Of a stretch of 64,000 nucleotides of DNA, positions 20,530 through 32,795 are shown piece after piece. Position 1 is the stretch's first letter. The number at the start of each line of letters is the position of its first letter. A program made the position numbers and the translations under genes. Below the pieces are notes generated by a model. That model saw only the letters and a program-made list of their open reading frames with translations, made no database searches and had not been told where the DNA came from. Source of the DNA: Ascidia mentula (lineage: Eukaryota; Chordata; Ascidiacea; Phlebobranchia; Ascidiidae); the NCBI GenBank assembly GCA_947561715.1, contig OX387204.1, positions 6,515,001-6,579,000 of the forward strand, written 5' to 3'.

Positions 20530-23500
20530 ATGTGGAAAAAAATTGTAGCGTCGATGAAGAACATCTTGGTTGACTTTTCGAGTAAGACGACTTGTCACGG
20601 CTTGTCACAGATCCTCGAACCTGGTCGAAAACTCGTTTCCAGGTAAATGCAACTTGGTTTGTTGAATATTGTGTTACAATTTAGCACAAAAGCAAACACT
20701 TTTCATCTGAAAATAATTGCACATCGCTTGCGTTAAGCTGCCAAAGAACCCTTAAAAATACATGTAAGAAACATTTAAAACAGCATCATGTACGGTAAGA
20801 TACAGCCAGCTAAATAAATATATGAGACTACCGCCGTACACATAATAAATTACCAAATTTAAACATTATTTGCAATTGTAGGGTGATTTGGACATTATTG
20901 GTTATTGGTCTTGTTAGTGGAGTCTCTTGGCAACTAAGTTTGGCCGTAATTGAATACGCGAAGTTCGGGACGACCACCGACCTCACTGAGGAATACCGAT
21001 CAGAACTCGCCTTTCCCGCCGTTACCATATGCAACATCAACCGGTAAATCTAGCTGTTTGGTAATTGACAGGCCAGCAAAGTACCGAGATTCAAATTTTA
21101 TCCAGCCTGTCAATTTTCTTCGTTGTGTTTATTAAAAATCTCTGTGAATTTCCAGTTTTTTTGACGTTAAGAACGAAGAAGAATTGGGCACTATCGACGC
21201 TCTAATAAGGGCATCATCTCCCTATAGAAACAAGTAAGTTTATTTTGTGTACTTTCTTACTCAAAAAGCACAACAAGTTTAATGTGTTTTTTTTCGAAAG
21301 TTTGACCCGCTACCGTAACGTTTTGCAGAGTTTACGATGACTGGTGGGCCACCAAAGTGAAGAACTACGTATCCGAACTCAAATCGCACGGAACCAAACG
21401 CTTTCTTCTCAGCGACGAGACTTTCTCGAAGGGGTGGCTGCTGAACGACACCACGCTGCGGCATTGTACTTTCCAACAGAAGCCTTGCTCTATTAGAGTA
21501 CAAAATATTTGCATATAATATTGTTTAAGCAGTATTTCCTTGCGAGGTTCGAAACATACGGTCATTCAGACTGCTCAGTAAATTTTTCAGAAAATTATAT
21601 TTAACTTGAAAAGACATCATCAGGTTCTAGACATCACAAATTGTTCACCTTTGTTTCTAACCTTGCATGGAAACACTTCTTGTGATACGGCACACAATCC
21701 AAAGTCTGCCAAGATTCCATGGTACTGTAGTAGATAGAGCTCAGTTTTCTATTATATTTTATTACATTTATGAGACCTGATAGGTCGAAAAAGTTTCCAC
21801 CATTGTCTGCAGCTGACTTATTACAATTTATTTTGTACAACTATTGTAAGTAAAATTTGCTATTACGAGGTTATACATTGCCCATATCAACCATCTCGTG
21901 ATATTACAAAAATCAGCATCTGTGAGAAACCCCTAAAACCTTCAGTGTGCAATTTAGAATTTCACAAGGATCTTGACACCGATGGGATTGTGCTACACTT
22001 TCACCTCGAGCGAAGAAATTGTACAAAGTGTGCCAGGGGGAGGTCATGGTCTCAGCGTCTACCTCGACATTGCGCAGGTTTTTTTCAAACTTTTGAAAAT
22101 ATGCTGGCAGCATGGCTACAATAGAACAATGTTGAATTTATTTTCCTATGCTTTGCCTATGTCTCAGCCCTCTTTGACGAAGAATTAGTATTATGCAACC
22201 ATAACTTTATTATACTTTTGTCGGAAAGTATATAATTATTACAGCTTAGATGCATTCTTTAGCAAAATTATTTCACTTTCAGCGATTTAATTAAAACGTT
22301 TAGAGTTTGAACGTACAGAAATGCTGCATATTCTATTGTTGCCATTCGCATCGCATCATCTCAGTAAGCTGTCTTTTATTTACAGACGAAATACACAGAA
22401 CACCCCGAGTACGGGCACCCGGACGCCGGGGTCAAAGTTCACATTCACAACCACAATGAACCACCAGAGGTTGAAAATTTCGGCCTCACAATCCCCAGTG
22501 CCCATGCAGGACATATGGTCGTCAAGAAGATGGAGGTAATTTGTAAATATTTTTGTTTCTTGACAAAAAATTAATCGCGCTTTCGTCAACAGCGCAATCT
22601 GATGTACAAGCCGTGGGGAATTTGCGACCCGAACGACAAGAAGTTAAAGTACCACGATCATTACAGTACATCAGCATGCATGCGCGAGTGCAGGTATCAC
22701 ACTTTTATAACTGCCGGACATGGTCCTATAGGTCCTATACTTTTTCATGAAACATATTTTTTTTGTTTTCAACGAATAAATGTCAGTGCATTGATTCGCG
22801 GTCCGCCCGCTTGGTACTTTCCAAGCACAAACGTTGTCGAACCATGATTTATGCATTGTAAGTTGTTCTCGTCAAAGGCAAGATTATGTGTTGCACAAAA
22901 GCGAGTCCGCTTTTATAGAAGAGTTGTTTAATTATTAAGCAATGCACTACTGTTCCAATGGTGATTTCGGAAAGAAATTCTTTACAAAAACGGTCTCCAA
23001 GTTAACCTCCTAAACAAAACCCTCCTAAAAAATCTTGCAGAGATTGTTGCATCAAAATTCAATTCTATTCAATAAGTACTTCGCAAATTAATGTAAGATT
23101 GGAACATTTCTTTGACACTTGCAGGTCTACGCATATGATTAAGGAATGCGGATGTCGTCCTTACTGGGCACTGGAGATCTACGATGCTGAGGAATGTGAC
23201 GCGCTACAGATATTGGAATGCGCTGGAAGAGCCGAAGGTTTTCCATTATTTTTCCAACAAACTTTACTTTTTTATTCGGCTCCGATCGAAATGTTAAATC
23301 CGAATGGAAGTACAAACCAACTAAATCCCAGAACAAAAAATCAAAATCATTTTGTTGTTGCCAGCGACTTTCTCGTCGAGCTACACTTTGCAAACTTGTG
23401 GTTGCAACGAACCGTGCAAGTTCACCGTGTACGACACCAAGATGAGCTACTCGACTTTCCCAAGCCTGGAAGTTGGCGTTGCCTTTTCCACGCACCCAAA

Positions 23501-24908
23501 CTACGACGAAAGTGAGTCCCTTTTCGCGAACAGAATGCTCACTCACAGTGTGTGGCAGCGTCTCACTACTGATCATTAATCCCCAGTTGTGTGAAATACA
23601 GCTAAACTAAATTGGTTAAAACACAAAAATTTTGATATTTTATTAATCTGTTCTTCTGGTAAATATACTATCCTTCTTCCTCCCTGAGGAAGCCTAGTGT
23701 ACAGCAGGTGAAACGTCGCTCTATAAAAGCTACGTTTAATTGTGGCGGAAGGACAAAATATTAAAATATAATCTGCCCCACAGCAATAGCCACATAAAAT
23801 TTTTGATAATTTCTAGTCCGCGAGTCAAAAGGAATGTCCACCCCTGTTTCATAAACACCCCGCGGTCAAAACATTACAGCGAGTATATGCTGTGACACAG
23901 TTTTTTTGCTTTTGGTCCAAGCAAGGCTGTTTCTTACAATACCAAACACTTGTGATAATTTTGTGTACTTTTTGGAACAGCGCAAGCAGTGATAACGAGT
24001 GATGAGATTGACATCGATTCAATAAAACTACGTAAATACCGCGAGGATCACTTGATGGTGGATGTCTTCTACGATTCGCTGAGCTACCAACGGACTACTC
24101 AGTCAAAACGAGTCAGCGAGATCAGTTTAATGAGTAAGAATTTAAATATACACATTTCACACAAATGTTTTCCTGTATATTGTAATGTTATGTAATTTCA
24201 TGATATAGGGTCAACCTAAGGCGAACTTTTCTTTCAAAAACCAATTATGCTAATGTTTTGAAAAAATTAAACATCAGTTTCCCAGCTTCAGGCTCCGAAC
24301 ATAATGACTACATCTTTAATGTTAAATATTTTAGGTGACATCGGCGGTCTTCTTGGTCTCTGGCTTGGTATAAGTTTCGTTACCCTGAGTGAGTTCGTGC
24401 AATTGGTCGTTCAAATGGTGGGCGAATGGTGGAAGATTAAGACCATAGTTGTTCCCGTGGTGCGTATATATTGTAATAGTTATGTGGCCGACCGTGATAC
24501 CACGGATCAAAATATTGGTTCCCATGTGTAAGAAAAGCTTTCCCAAGCACTGGACCGAGAACTCTATACGATAAACCAGTCTTTCTTAACTGTTTCCTTG
24601 TCGGCACCCCATTGAAATCAACAATTTCGCATCTGTGATTTAGATGACAACGCAGGATATGTCTACAGAAAAAAATCTTTTCCCGTTTCTGAATATAAAT
24701 CATGTTTGCATTTGGACAAAATTCCGTTTTCTTTTTATTTTAGTTGACACGCTGGCGAAGCAAATCCATCAGGACATCGAAACCCCAGGAAAGAAATACC
24801 ATGTTTGGTGGCATCCCGCAAGGTTTTGCAAGGAGTGGGGCCACCAGGCGACCAGTCTTGGTGCAACCGCGCAGAGAGGATCCTGTGTTTGTGATACCGA
24901 TTGATTGA
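20530..24908 (+). CDS. DEG/ENaC family, acid-sensing ion channel-like subunit (copy 2)
   Basis: Second channel subunit of the cluster. Exons: 20530-20642, 20882-21043, 21156-21233, 21329-21497, 21958-22077, 22386-22535, 22593-22693, 23125-23237, 23365-23511, 23981-24133, 24335-24459, 24744-24908; 531 residues, all phases agree. Features in order: His23-Gly24 in KTTCHGL, TM1 at about 38-58, [11 protein letters not shown], ectodomain blocks [47 protein letters not shown] and [14 protein letters not shown], then GDIGG-type pre-TM2 and TM2 with Gly447-Ile-Ser. The last exon encodes a basic cytoplasmic tail (LTRWRSKS ... FVIPID). Compared with copy 3 it has eight more residues at the N-terminus and eight fewer in the tail. 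Introns 1 and 2 are short; no nested genes were seen. The nearest family is ASIC/BASIC; subtype not assignable. Confidence 0.92.
23684..23717 (+). other. hammerhead-like core sequence in an intron (tentative)
   Basis: CTGAGGA at 23684-23690 and GAAAC at 23710-23714 are separated by a segment that can pair GCCT with AGGT, and GTC follows at 23715-23717. These are the conserved core words and cleavage triplet of small hammerhead ribozymes, which are known in Penelope-like retroelements. Stem III would have to be nearly absent, stem I was not established and no element was found around it, so this may be a decayed retroelement end or chance. Confidence 0.2.
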
Positions 24909-26176
24909 CGGGCGTAACTTATCCATTGAAGGCTTACTTTTTGTAAAACTGTTATTATTTGTTTCTTCGAGTATGAAAAAGATTTAAATACAAAACAGAA
25001 ACTGAGCATGCCACTATAGGCAAAATTAATATTTCTGTTTTAAGTAAAACAAATTGCCACTAGTCGTCTACTACGTTTTTTTAGTTTTCTTTGTTTACAA
25101 TGTGTATTATCTTCGAATAAACAAACAAATAAACCAAATTTGGTTCATTGTACCTGTACTACTTATCGAGTTTGGACGAAAATTAGTCATAAAGCTTCAG
25201 GAAAAGATAATTTTTCCAATGTTATCAAGCCTAATAACCTTGCCACTGAGCTTAGTCTATAGCGGTGCTAAATTCTTTCAAGTGCGTATAGGCATACATC
25301 CAGGACAGATCCACAATTTTGTATCGCAATAATGGTATTTTTTTCGCTAGACGAGTACAGATTATGTGCATGCGCCATACATACACGCTATAGTGTTGAA
25401 TGAAATCTTATGAAAACCCCTTTTGTCTCCAACTACAGTTTTTTCGGTGTTGTAACATATTCCAGAGACGAGGAAGTCCATTCAGTAGACTAGGTGTAAC
25501 GGTTACGTTACAGCTTTATCTTCATGAAATATTTTTCGACTGCGCACAGCGACTTTGTTCCTCACTCAAAAGGCATTTATTTAAATAGTATTAGCAAATT
25601 CTATACTCAGTGTTGTCATGTATGTGGGATCGAGATAATGTGCATTTATATCATCTTGCGCATCAGAAAGTTCGGCTGAGGTTGCTTTGCTTTTTAATTT
25701 ACTTCCAAGGTAAATTCGATTTTTAGTTACTACATAAATCTTGGTCTATAACTGGGGAACATTAGAGTTGTTCTTTCTTTGTACAAAAGGTTGCCGATTA
25801 CAATCAGCACTTTAGACCCAATCGTTTGTGTTTCTTTTAAACCTATTATTTAACGATTTGCGTCTGCTAAATAATTACAAGTTTTAAATAATTAATAAAA
25901 CACTTTTGTCCGTGAGGGAAGTTTTCTTTCATTGCACCGTTCAGATATTAAATTGAAATCCTTACTAATACATGAGCCATGCTTTGTTCCTCTTCTTTTT
26001 GTTCGCTTTTTCCATACTCAACCATGCGACGTTTGACAGTGTTTTTGTTCCGAGAAAACCAGTTAGTTTAATTCGTTGGGAAAGGTATGATGGTATAGTA
26101 GCGTATTCGCTACTAAACATAACATTCCAGTGTGTTTTCACAAGACCACCTGCGACAGGAGTGAACTTAAAACATT
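24909..26176. other. intergenic between channel copies 2 and 3
   Basis: AT-rich spacer holding the 3' end of copy 2 and the upstream region of copy 3. AATAAA occurs at 25116-25121, about 210 bases past the copy 2 stop. Just before copy 3, GCGACAG (AG ends near 26158) could be a leader acceptor about 18 bases ahead of the ATG. No gene or repeat was recognised; the open frame at 25972-26208 overlaps exon 1 of copy 3 in another frame and is rejected. Confidence 0.5.
25116..25121 (+). terminator. candidate polyadenylation signal of channel copy 2
   Basis: AATAAA about 210 bases after the stop codon at 24908, with a second near-copy (AAATAAACC) a few bases on. Confidence 0.45.
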
Positions 26177-29100
26177 ATGAGGAACATCTTAGTAAACTTC
26201 GCAACTAAGACGACTTGCCATGGTTTGCCGCAGATTCTAGAACCAGGTCGAAGACTTGTTTCGAGGTAAGTGAAATCCATTATAATAACATATTAATAAA
26301 AATACACCTGCAAAATTGTCTCTGAAAACGATAGCATATAAACCTATATATTTCACGTTCGTTCGTCATGCCAAAATGGAGTCCAATAATCATAGAAACT
26401 TGGTTAAACCCGGTGGGGATTTACCAAAGGAAATGGTCATTGTTTTTCATTTGCAAATTCTTTAGTCTAGTATCTCTATGTAAGGAAAAGTTTACTACCC
26501 ATTAAACTGCTGATGTGTTTGTTGAATGAATTAGAAAAGTTTGCTTTTGTGATTACTTCTCCACAATCACTCAAACATTTTTGACAAGGGTGATTTGGAC
26601 TTTTCTTGTCACCGGATTTATTGGGGGAGTAATTTGGCAACTAAGTTTGGCCGTCATCGAATACGCGAAGTTCGAGACGACCACCGACCTCACCGAGGAA
26701 TACCGATCAGAACTCGCCTTTCCCGCCGTTACCATATGCAACATCAACCGGTAAATGTAGCTGTGTTATAAGTTATTGGGTGCATGACACGGCTATGACA
26801 ACTTTGCGTAAAACTAAAGGTACATCTACAACAAACATATATCCAAAGTTTTTCGGTTCTACGTCAACTAAAAAATGTAGAAAACTGCACGAAAAGTAGC
26901 GGCGACCAAAAACGTAAACCTTTTACGACCAAGCGAATATGACGCCACACAAGGCGCTCGCGTTGAAAAAATGCATTGTTTACATAGGAGAAGGCGCCTT
27001 ATATTGGCGGGTGATTGGCAGCATTAACGAAGCGCCCGACCCGTATACCAAGAAAAAAACCTGATCGGGTTTCGTGCCCGTGACATCCTGGGTTCAAATA
27101 GCGGTGTGGTAAAAAAAAGGGCGCCTTATATTGCAGATATCGAATAGTTTCAAACATAGGAGAATCCACAAATTACCTCACGTTGTCTCAAATGCCAGGA
27201 CAAGATTTTACATCATACAAAAATATGTCACTGTGACGTCACAAACAGAAGGCTTATTTGTCCCTGATTTTCGGAAGACCAAAGGGTATAGCAGCAACGA
27301 CACTACTCTGCACTTCGATAAGGCGGGGATGGTACGTTTCTTTGCTCAGTGACACTACATGACGTCATTTTGGGTGTGATGTCATAACTTTAACCTCACC
27401 TTTGCGTTGACTTTAATTTGATGATTCCAACATTTCTAGTTACAACTATATTGCGAAAAATACACTAGTGGTTGATTGTGGCGAATTATTCAAATCATTT
27501 ATGACGCGAACTCGTAGGCAACGCTACTGCCAGACAAAAAGTGGTACTGTGACAGAATAACAGTGTTGTGTTGCATAATCAGCTAATTTGGTCGGATTTT
27601 TTGGCGGTCTTTACATTACAAATGTATATTTTTTGCAAGTACAACCAGATAAATGACCTAGCAAATATTTATTTTTTTTCAAAACACATGTTATTACACT
27701 ACATAAAGGTTTGGTTTAAATTTCTTTGCCATAAGGTTACATTTCTATGCAACACAAATATCACCGCGCGTAGCAGAAATATGTTAAAAAAGACTAACGA
27801 AGCAGTTAAAGCACGAAATTAGTGTGATCTCAATTATTAGTAGTATTTCACTGCATCTTCGTAGGAAGGGGGAGCAGGAGTAGAGCTTAGCTGTGAAGAT
27901 GATGTTGGTTGATAACAAGACGGGTAAGGTTTGGAACTCTTTGTGGAATCTGTGTTTGTTGGCGTCAAGAAACCGGATTTGTTTGCATGCACTTCGAGAG
28001 GTTTGATCTCACTGGACGACACCATAACTATTTTGGTGGGAGATTGGGAAGATTGGAGGACTAACTCTCTGTTGTATTGAGGTCTTGTCCATTATTTTTC
28101 GCCTTTGGATAGATGTCTTTACAGCCATTGTCACCATATGATCTTTACAGTATAGAATAGCATAGTATATGAGGCCGAGAGGTATTAAAACCACAGCCGA
28201 AACTATATTTCCTCCTGTAACAGCGAAGACACCAAGGGCAAGAAAGAGTGCCGTTAGCATGGCAAGACATTAACTGGTTTCGGTCAGATCTTACTGTAGC
28301 ATTTCCACGCATTTCTTCAAACGTCTCAGCAAGCAATAATGTTGTCTATACGTGAAACAAAATGTATGTATCACGTTTAAACCCAAGGTTGGTTGTTAAC
28401 AAATAAGATAACAACGTGGTTGAAAACAAACCGCTTTGACGTTTTCACCAGTTCTAAGGTTTTACACGGTCAAATGTTGTGCCACCAAATAAGCTGCATA
28501 CTGGTTGTGTTTCTTCAAATTTATTCGTCAAATTGATGGTAAATCATAAGGGACACCAGAAAAAAACATTTGTGCGGCACATTTCACAAATAACTCGACT
28601 GTGGAATGTATTATCAATGTCGCGTGTAATGAACTACTGGCGAGTAACAACAACAATTATCGTAATACTTTGATTTCAGGTTATTCGACGTCAAAGACGA
28701 AGAGGAGTTAAGCACTATCGACGCTTTAATCAGAGCTTCATCGCCATACAGAAACCGGTCAGTTTAAATCGTTTTTTTTTGCCACATAAAAATCTTTCCT
28801 TTCCCAAAATTTTCCGAATAGAAAATCGAATACTCCAAATGGTAATTGTGATTTCACGTAGGGAATACGACGACTGGTGGACAAGCAAGGTAAAAGCATA
28901 CGTAACCGAACTAAAATCGCACGGAACCAAACGGTTTCTTCTTAGCGAAGAGACACTTTCCAAGGGCTGGCTGCTGAACGACACCACTATGCGGCACTGT
29001 ACTTTCCAACAGAAGAGATGTTCCATTAAGGTAAAAACACGCAAATGAACGAAACACTGTTTGCAACTCGTTGGCGATGTTATTGCTGAACTTGAGACTT

Positions 29101-32068
29101 GCTATAATGAAATTTATATCTTTCGCTTGATTTTGCGTTTGTATTGGTTTGTTCGTTTCGTTGTGTTACACCGCAGTCCCAAGTATGTCACATATACAGA
29201 ATTTTACAACGACTCTGACACCGATGGGTTTGTGCTACACCTTCACCTCGAACGAAAGAATGGTACAAAGTGTTCCAGGGGGAGGCCATGGTCTCAGCGT
29301 CTACCTCGACATTGCGCAGGTGAACTTGTTTTTATCAATACATATTAAATTTCAAATATGGAATACACACACACATATATATATATGACCTTGGATTTAA
29401 AAGATTGTTTAGAATTGCGCAGTTTGTTATCCCACAGATTTAAGAGGTCATTGTAAATACTATAGTGTCTGCTACATGTTTAGATTTGGGCAGGTATTTT
29501 TCAGTAGTTTTATAAAAAACTTGCAATTTAGTTTTTGGGTCCATTTCGTTTTATCGGTACAAATCGCTCAACTGTGATACATTTTTTAAGACGAAATACA
29601 CAGAACACCCCGAGTACGGGCACCCCGACGCCGGGGTCAAAGTTCACATTCACAACCACAATGAACCACCAGAGGTTGAAAGCTACGGCCTCACAATCCC
29701 CAGTGCCCATGCAGGACATATGGTCGTCAAGAAATTGGAGGTAAATTGTAAATCCTTGTATTTTTTACGAAAAATCAAACGGTTTCATTTTAACAGCGCA
29801 ACCTGATGTACAAGCCGTGGGGAATTTGCGACCCGAACGACAAGAAGTTAAAGTACCACGATCATTACAGCACATCAGCATGCATGCGCGAGTGCAGGTA
29901 TGAAGGATGTTAATCCTGATGAATCCTGAATGTCAAAATTTAACTACATAAGGTTTAACGAAGCCTTTTAGTTTTTAGACATCTGAAAATGTGACCAAGA
30001 GTTTCTTGTGATAACCACACGAGATAATTAGTCCAATTTTTTTAGAACCATTAATCTGCAGCATTGCACGATTAAATTCTTAATGATGACCGTCTTTTGT
30101 TCCCAGGGCACTTCATGTAGTGAAAGAGTGTGGTTGTCGACCTTACTGGGCGCTGGAGATCTACGACGCACAGGAATGTGACGCATTCGAGATTTTGTAT
30201 TGCGCCGGAGAAGCAGAAGGTAAGAGTCTACCTTCAAATTTTCAACCTAGCATGTTTTCTACCACATTTTCAACCGCAATGTTCTACTATAACTAAGATA
30301 AAGAAGCTGGTCTATTGCTAAATTCCATTCCAAGGTTAACAGTTTTACATTCCTTTAACTAAAAATGCTTACGAATATTATTTGGAATTATGCAATATTT
30401 TCACAAAAATGTTGCTTTTCTACATATTGCGTACACCTTCCACTGCAACAAGTCAAGTAAAGGTGGTGTTTTGGCCAAAATTTAAATTCGTTTTTTTTTG
30501 TATGTTGCCAGCAACATTCTCGTCGAGCTACACTTTGCAAACTTGTGGTTGCAACGAACCGTGCAAGTTCACCGTGTACGACACCAAGTTGAGCTACTCG
30601 ACATTCCCAAGCCTGGAGGTTGGAGTTGCCTTTTCCTCGCATGCGAATGAGGACGAAAGTACGTTCCATTTATAGAATTTCCAAAGTAAATCTTTATTAT
30701 CCTGATTGCAAAACGTTCCAGTAGTGAATTCAATCGATTGCTTGGTATAGTGGTGTTTAGAAACCGTTTTAGTTTATGTAAAGTTAAACTTTTGTCAACT
30801 ATATAGTTTTAATAGAACTCTTGAAAACATGTATGGGAGTCTCCCGACAGTCTAATGGTATACCAATGTACAGACCTTATACCTTCATGTCAGTTTCTTT
30901 GTATTGCTTTACTTACTTTGTTTTAAACAGCGTTGTTTTTAGTGATACCGATGATGCCTAATTACAGGCGGAATATATGTATCTAAAACAACTGAAAGAC
31001 AAAAGACTTAGGTTTACTTCTCGACCACTTGCTTTTTGGTTTAAATTCAAAATCATTTCTGCTTTGAAATTGATAGCTAAAAGGAGTGAAAGTTCAATTT
31101 ACACCAAATTACAAGTGGTTTATTTATCATTTTCGGTACTAGTGGAGTTTGCCGATTTGTGACCGTTCCTATGCTTTACATAAGAAACATACTTTACGAC
31201 AAAAAATTTTCCCAAGCGCCCGTCGAACACTTGTTATGTTTTCAGCAAAAACTTTGGTGACCAGCGACGAGATTGACCTTCGTTCGATTAAACTACGTAA
31301 ATACCGCGAGGATCACTTGATGGTGGATATCTTCTACGATTCGTTGAGCTACCAACGGACTACTCAGTCAAAACGAGTCAGCGAGATCAGCTTGATGAGT
31401 ATGAGTATTAAGTCTTACTAATGCTATAACTATTATGTAATAAAGAGAAAAAACGCCCAAAAAATGGCATAGGCTACTTCGAACATTCTTATAGCGATTG
31501 CTTGTTGGTACTTTTTATACTTTTTATACAATCACCCAACGTAATGTTTTTCATTGTACTTTTTTGTTTTAGGTGACATCGGCGGTCTTCTTGGTCTCTG
31601 GCTAGGTATAAGTTTCGTTACCCTGACTGAGTTCGTGCAATTGATCGTTCAGTTAGTGGGCGAGTGGTGGAAGCTACGAAGTATTATGTTCCGTGTGGTG
31701 CGTTTTTGTCTGTGAAAATTGAATTGATGTCAAAATTGATGGTTTTTATTTTGTTGATATAAAAGCAGAAGACTCATGCTGACAGAGCATCACTTAAGCT
31801 TAGTACTAAATTTTTTAACTGCTATAATGAAGTGCTTCTCGGTTAAATATCTTGTTAGTATTCATTCACTTTTTTGCAGCTGACTCGATGGAAAACCAAA
31901 GCAATTACCTCAAACCATGATCGCGTAACGCCAGAAAACCGTGAAAGAAACCCTCATGTCCACACCGAGGGCCTGAAATCGGAAGCAGAATGTACTGTCA
32001 CCCTCCCAAAATCAAGTGTTGCCGAACCAAGCACGACCAAGTCCATATTTGTTATACCGGTTGACTGA
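26177..32068 (+). CDS. DEG/ENaC family, acid-sensing ion channel-like subunit (copy 3)
   Basis: Third channel subunit, tandem to copy 2. Exons: 26177-26265, 26589-26750, 28680-28757, 28862-29030, 29200-29319, 29591-29740, 29797-29897, 30107-30219, 30512-30658, 31246-31398, 31573-31697, 31880-32068; 531 residues, phases agree. The ATG has an in-frame stop nine bases upstream. Seen: His15-Gly16 in KTTCHGL, TM1, [74 protein letters not shown]2 with Gly439-Ile-Ser, and a 63-codon final exon ending FVIPVD. Exons 6 and 7 differ from copy 2 at about 6 of 150 and 2 of 101 bases, whereas exon 8 differs at about 29 of 113, which points to gene conversion or uneven constraint. Intron 2 (26751-28679) contains a SINE and a small minus-strand gene. 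Confidence 0.92.
27007..27119 (+). mobile_element. tRNA-derived SINE with 14-bp target duplication
   Basis: A 113-bp insert carries a B-box-like GGGTTCAAATAG near 27090, an A-box-like TTGGCAGCATTAACG near its start, and ends in a run of A. It is flanked by a perfect 14-bp direct repeat GGCGCCTTATATTG at 26993-27006 and 27120-27133. The intact duplication suggests a fairly recent insertion. It does not fold as a normal tRNA (the middle contains a long A run), so it is not called a tRNA gene. Confidence 0.8.
27837..28260 (-). CDS. small membrane protein with C-terminal PPSY motif, nested in channel copy 3
   Basis: On the minus strand, inside intron 2 of channel copy 3, an ATG at 28260 (with an in-frame stop 12 bases upstream) opens a frame with two hydrophobic segments (about residues 1-18 and 20-37), followed by a basic region. 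That frame ends at 28009, while a second frame beginning upstream of 28025 continues through a Ser/Pro/Thr-rich tail to [12 protein letters not shown] and a stop at 27837. The two frames could be joined by a short intron (for example GTAAAG at 28122 to AG near 28065, in phase), giving about 130 residues. PPxY motifs bind WW domains such as those of Nedd4-type ubiquitin ligases. The family was not recognised; the join is uncertain and a frameshifted pseudogene is possible. Confidence 0.5.
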
Positions 32069-32795
32069 GATGGTCACTTTTGCGAATGCTCTTTTTGTGA
32101 AATGTGTAGACCAACCTCTTGTTTTATTCAATAAATTCCTACATTCTGTTGTTGTACAAATCTAACTGAAAAATGGTAATTCATTATTCGTCGAACCACT
32201 GAGAGAGAGGTGTCAAATATTAAGCCAAAAAATCTGAATTAAACTCTTTAATATGGAGTATGGAGACTGGAGACTCTGGAGGCTATAGAGGTTCTTTTCT
32301 TAGGTATCTTGTTCATTGCTTTCCATTATAACATTACTGAGAACATTGCTCGTATGTATCCCATATCTCCGGTTGGGTCAAGGGTGGGGTTATCATTATT
32401 TGCCAATATCCAATCCTTGGCCGATTGATAATGACGGACATGTCGAAAGAAATCCGAATTAACAGCAACCTGTCTCGGCACTGCAAAACTATTTTAAAAA
32501 TCAACCCGAACGCAGCAAAATGTTCTGCAAAAATAAAAAGTAAACTGATCATTAAGGCGTTGCAATGCAATACATTAAAGCAGTGTACTGAAATATTGCA
32601 ATGACTAATCGAATATTTCTTTATTTGTTCCCGTGATGGGTACATAATTGTATCTATTGAAACTTTTACGGTGCTCGAAGGCAGACATACTGTACAGAAT
32701 TACAGTACAGTTCCAGTACTTCGCGCAAGAAGTGCTTATTACTGTTTGTTTGGAATCTGTTGGAGAAGTTGGAACGAATCTAGTTTACGGGAAGT
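32069..32795. other. intergenic between channel copy 3 and dynactin
   Basis: 727 bp holding the AATAAA of copy 3 at 32130-32135, a short GGAGAC/GGAG-rich imperfect repeat at about 32255-32290, and the presumed dynactin promoter. No TATA box was assigned. GGAACGAATCTAG ends 12 bases before the dynactin ATG and could be a leader acceptor, although its pyrimidine tract is weak. Confidence 0.45.
32130..32135 (+). terminator. polyadenylation signal of channel copy 3
   Basis: AATAAA 62 bases after the stop codon at 32068, followed by a GTTGTTGT-type downstream stretch, a good arrangement for cleavage and polyadenylation. Confidence 0.6.

Noticed and set aside
25972-26208. 78-codon frame with a hydrophobic start ahead of channel copy 3
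   Set aside because: It overlaps exon 1 of copy 3 in a different frame; no splice signal links it to the channel.
27007-27119. A tRNA gene
   Set aside because: The A and B boxes are there, but the anticodon region contains an A run and the unit has a poly-A tail and target duplication, so it is a SINE.
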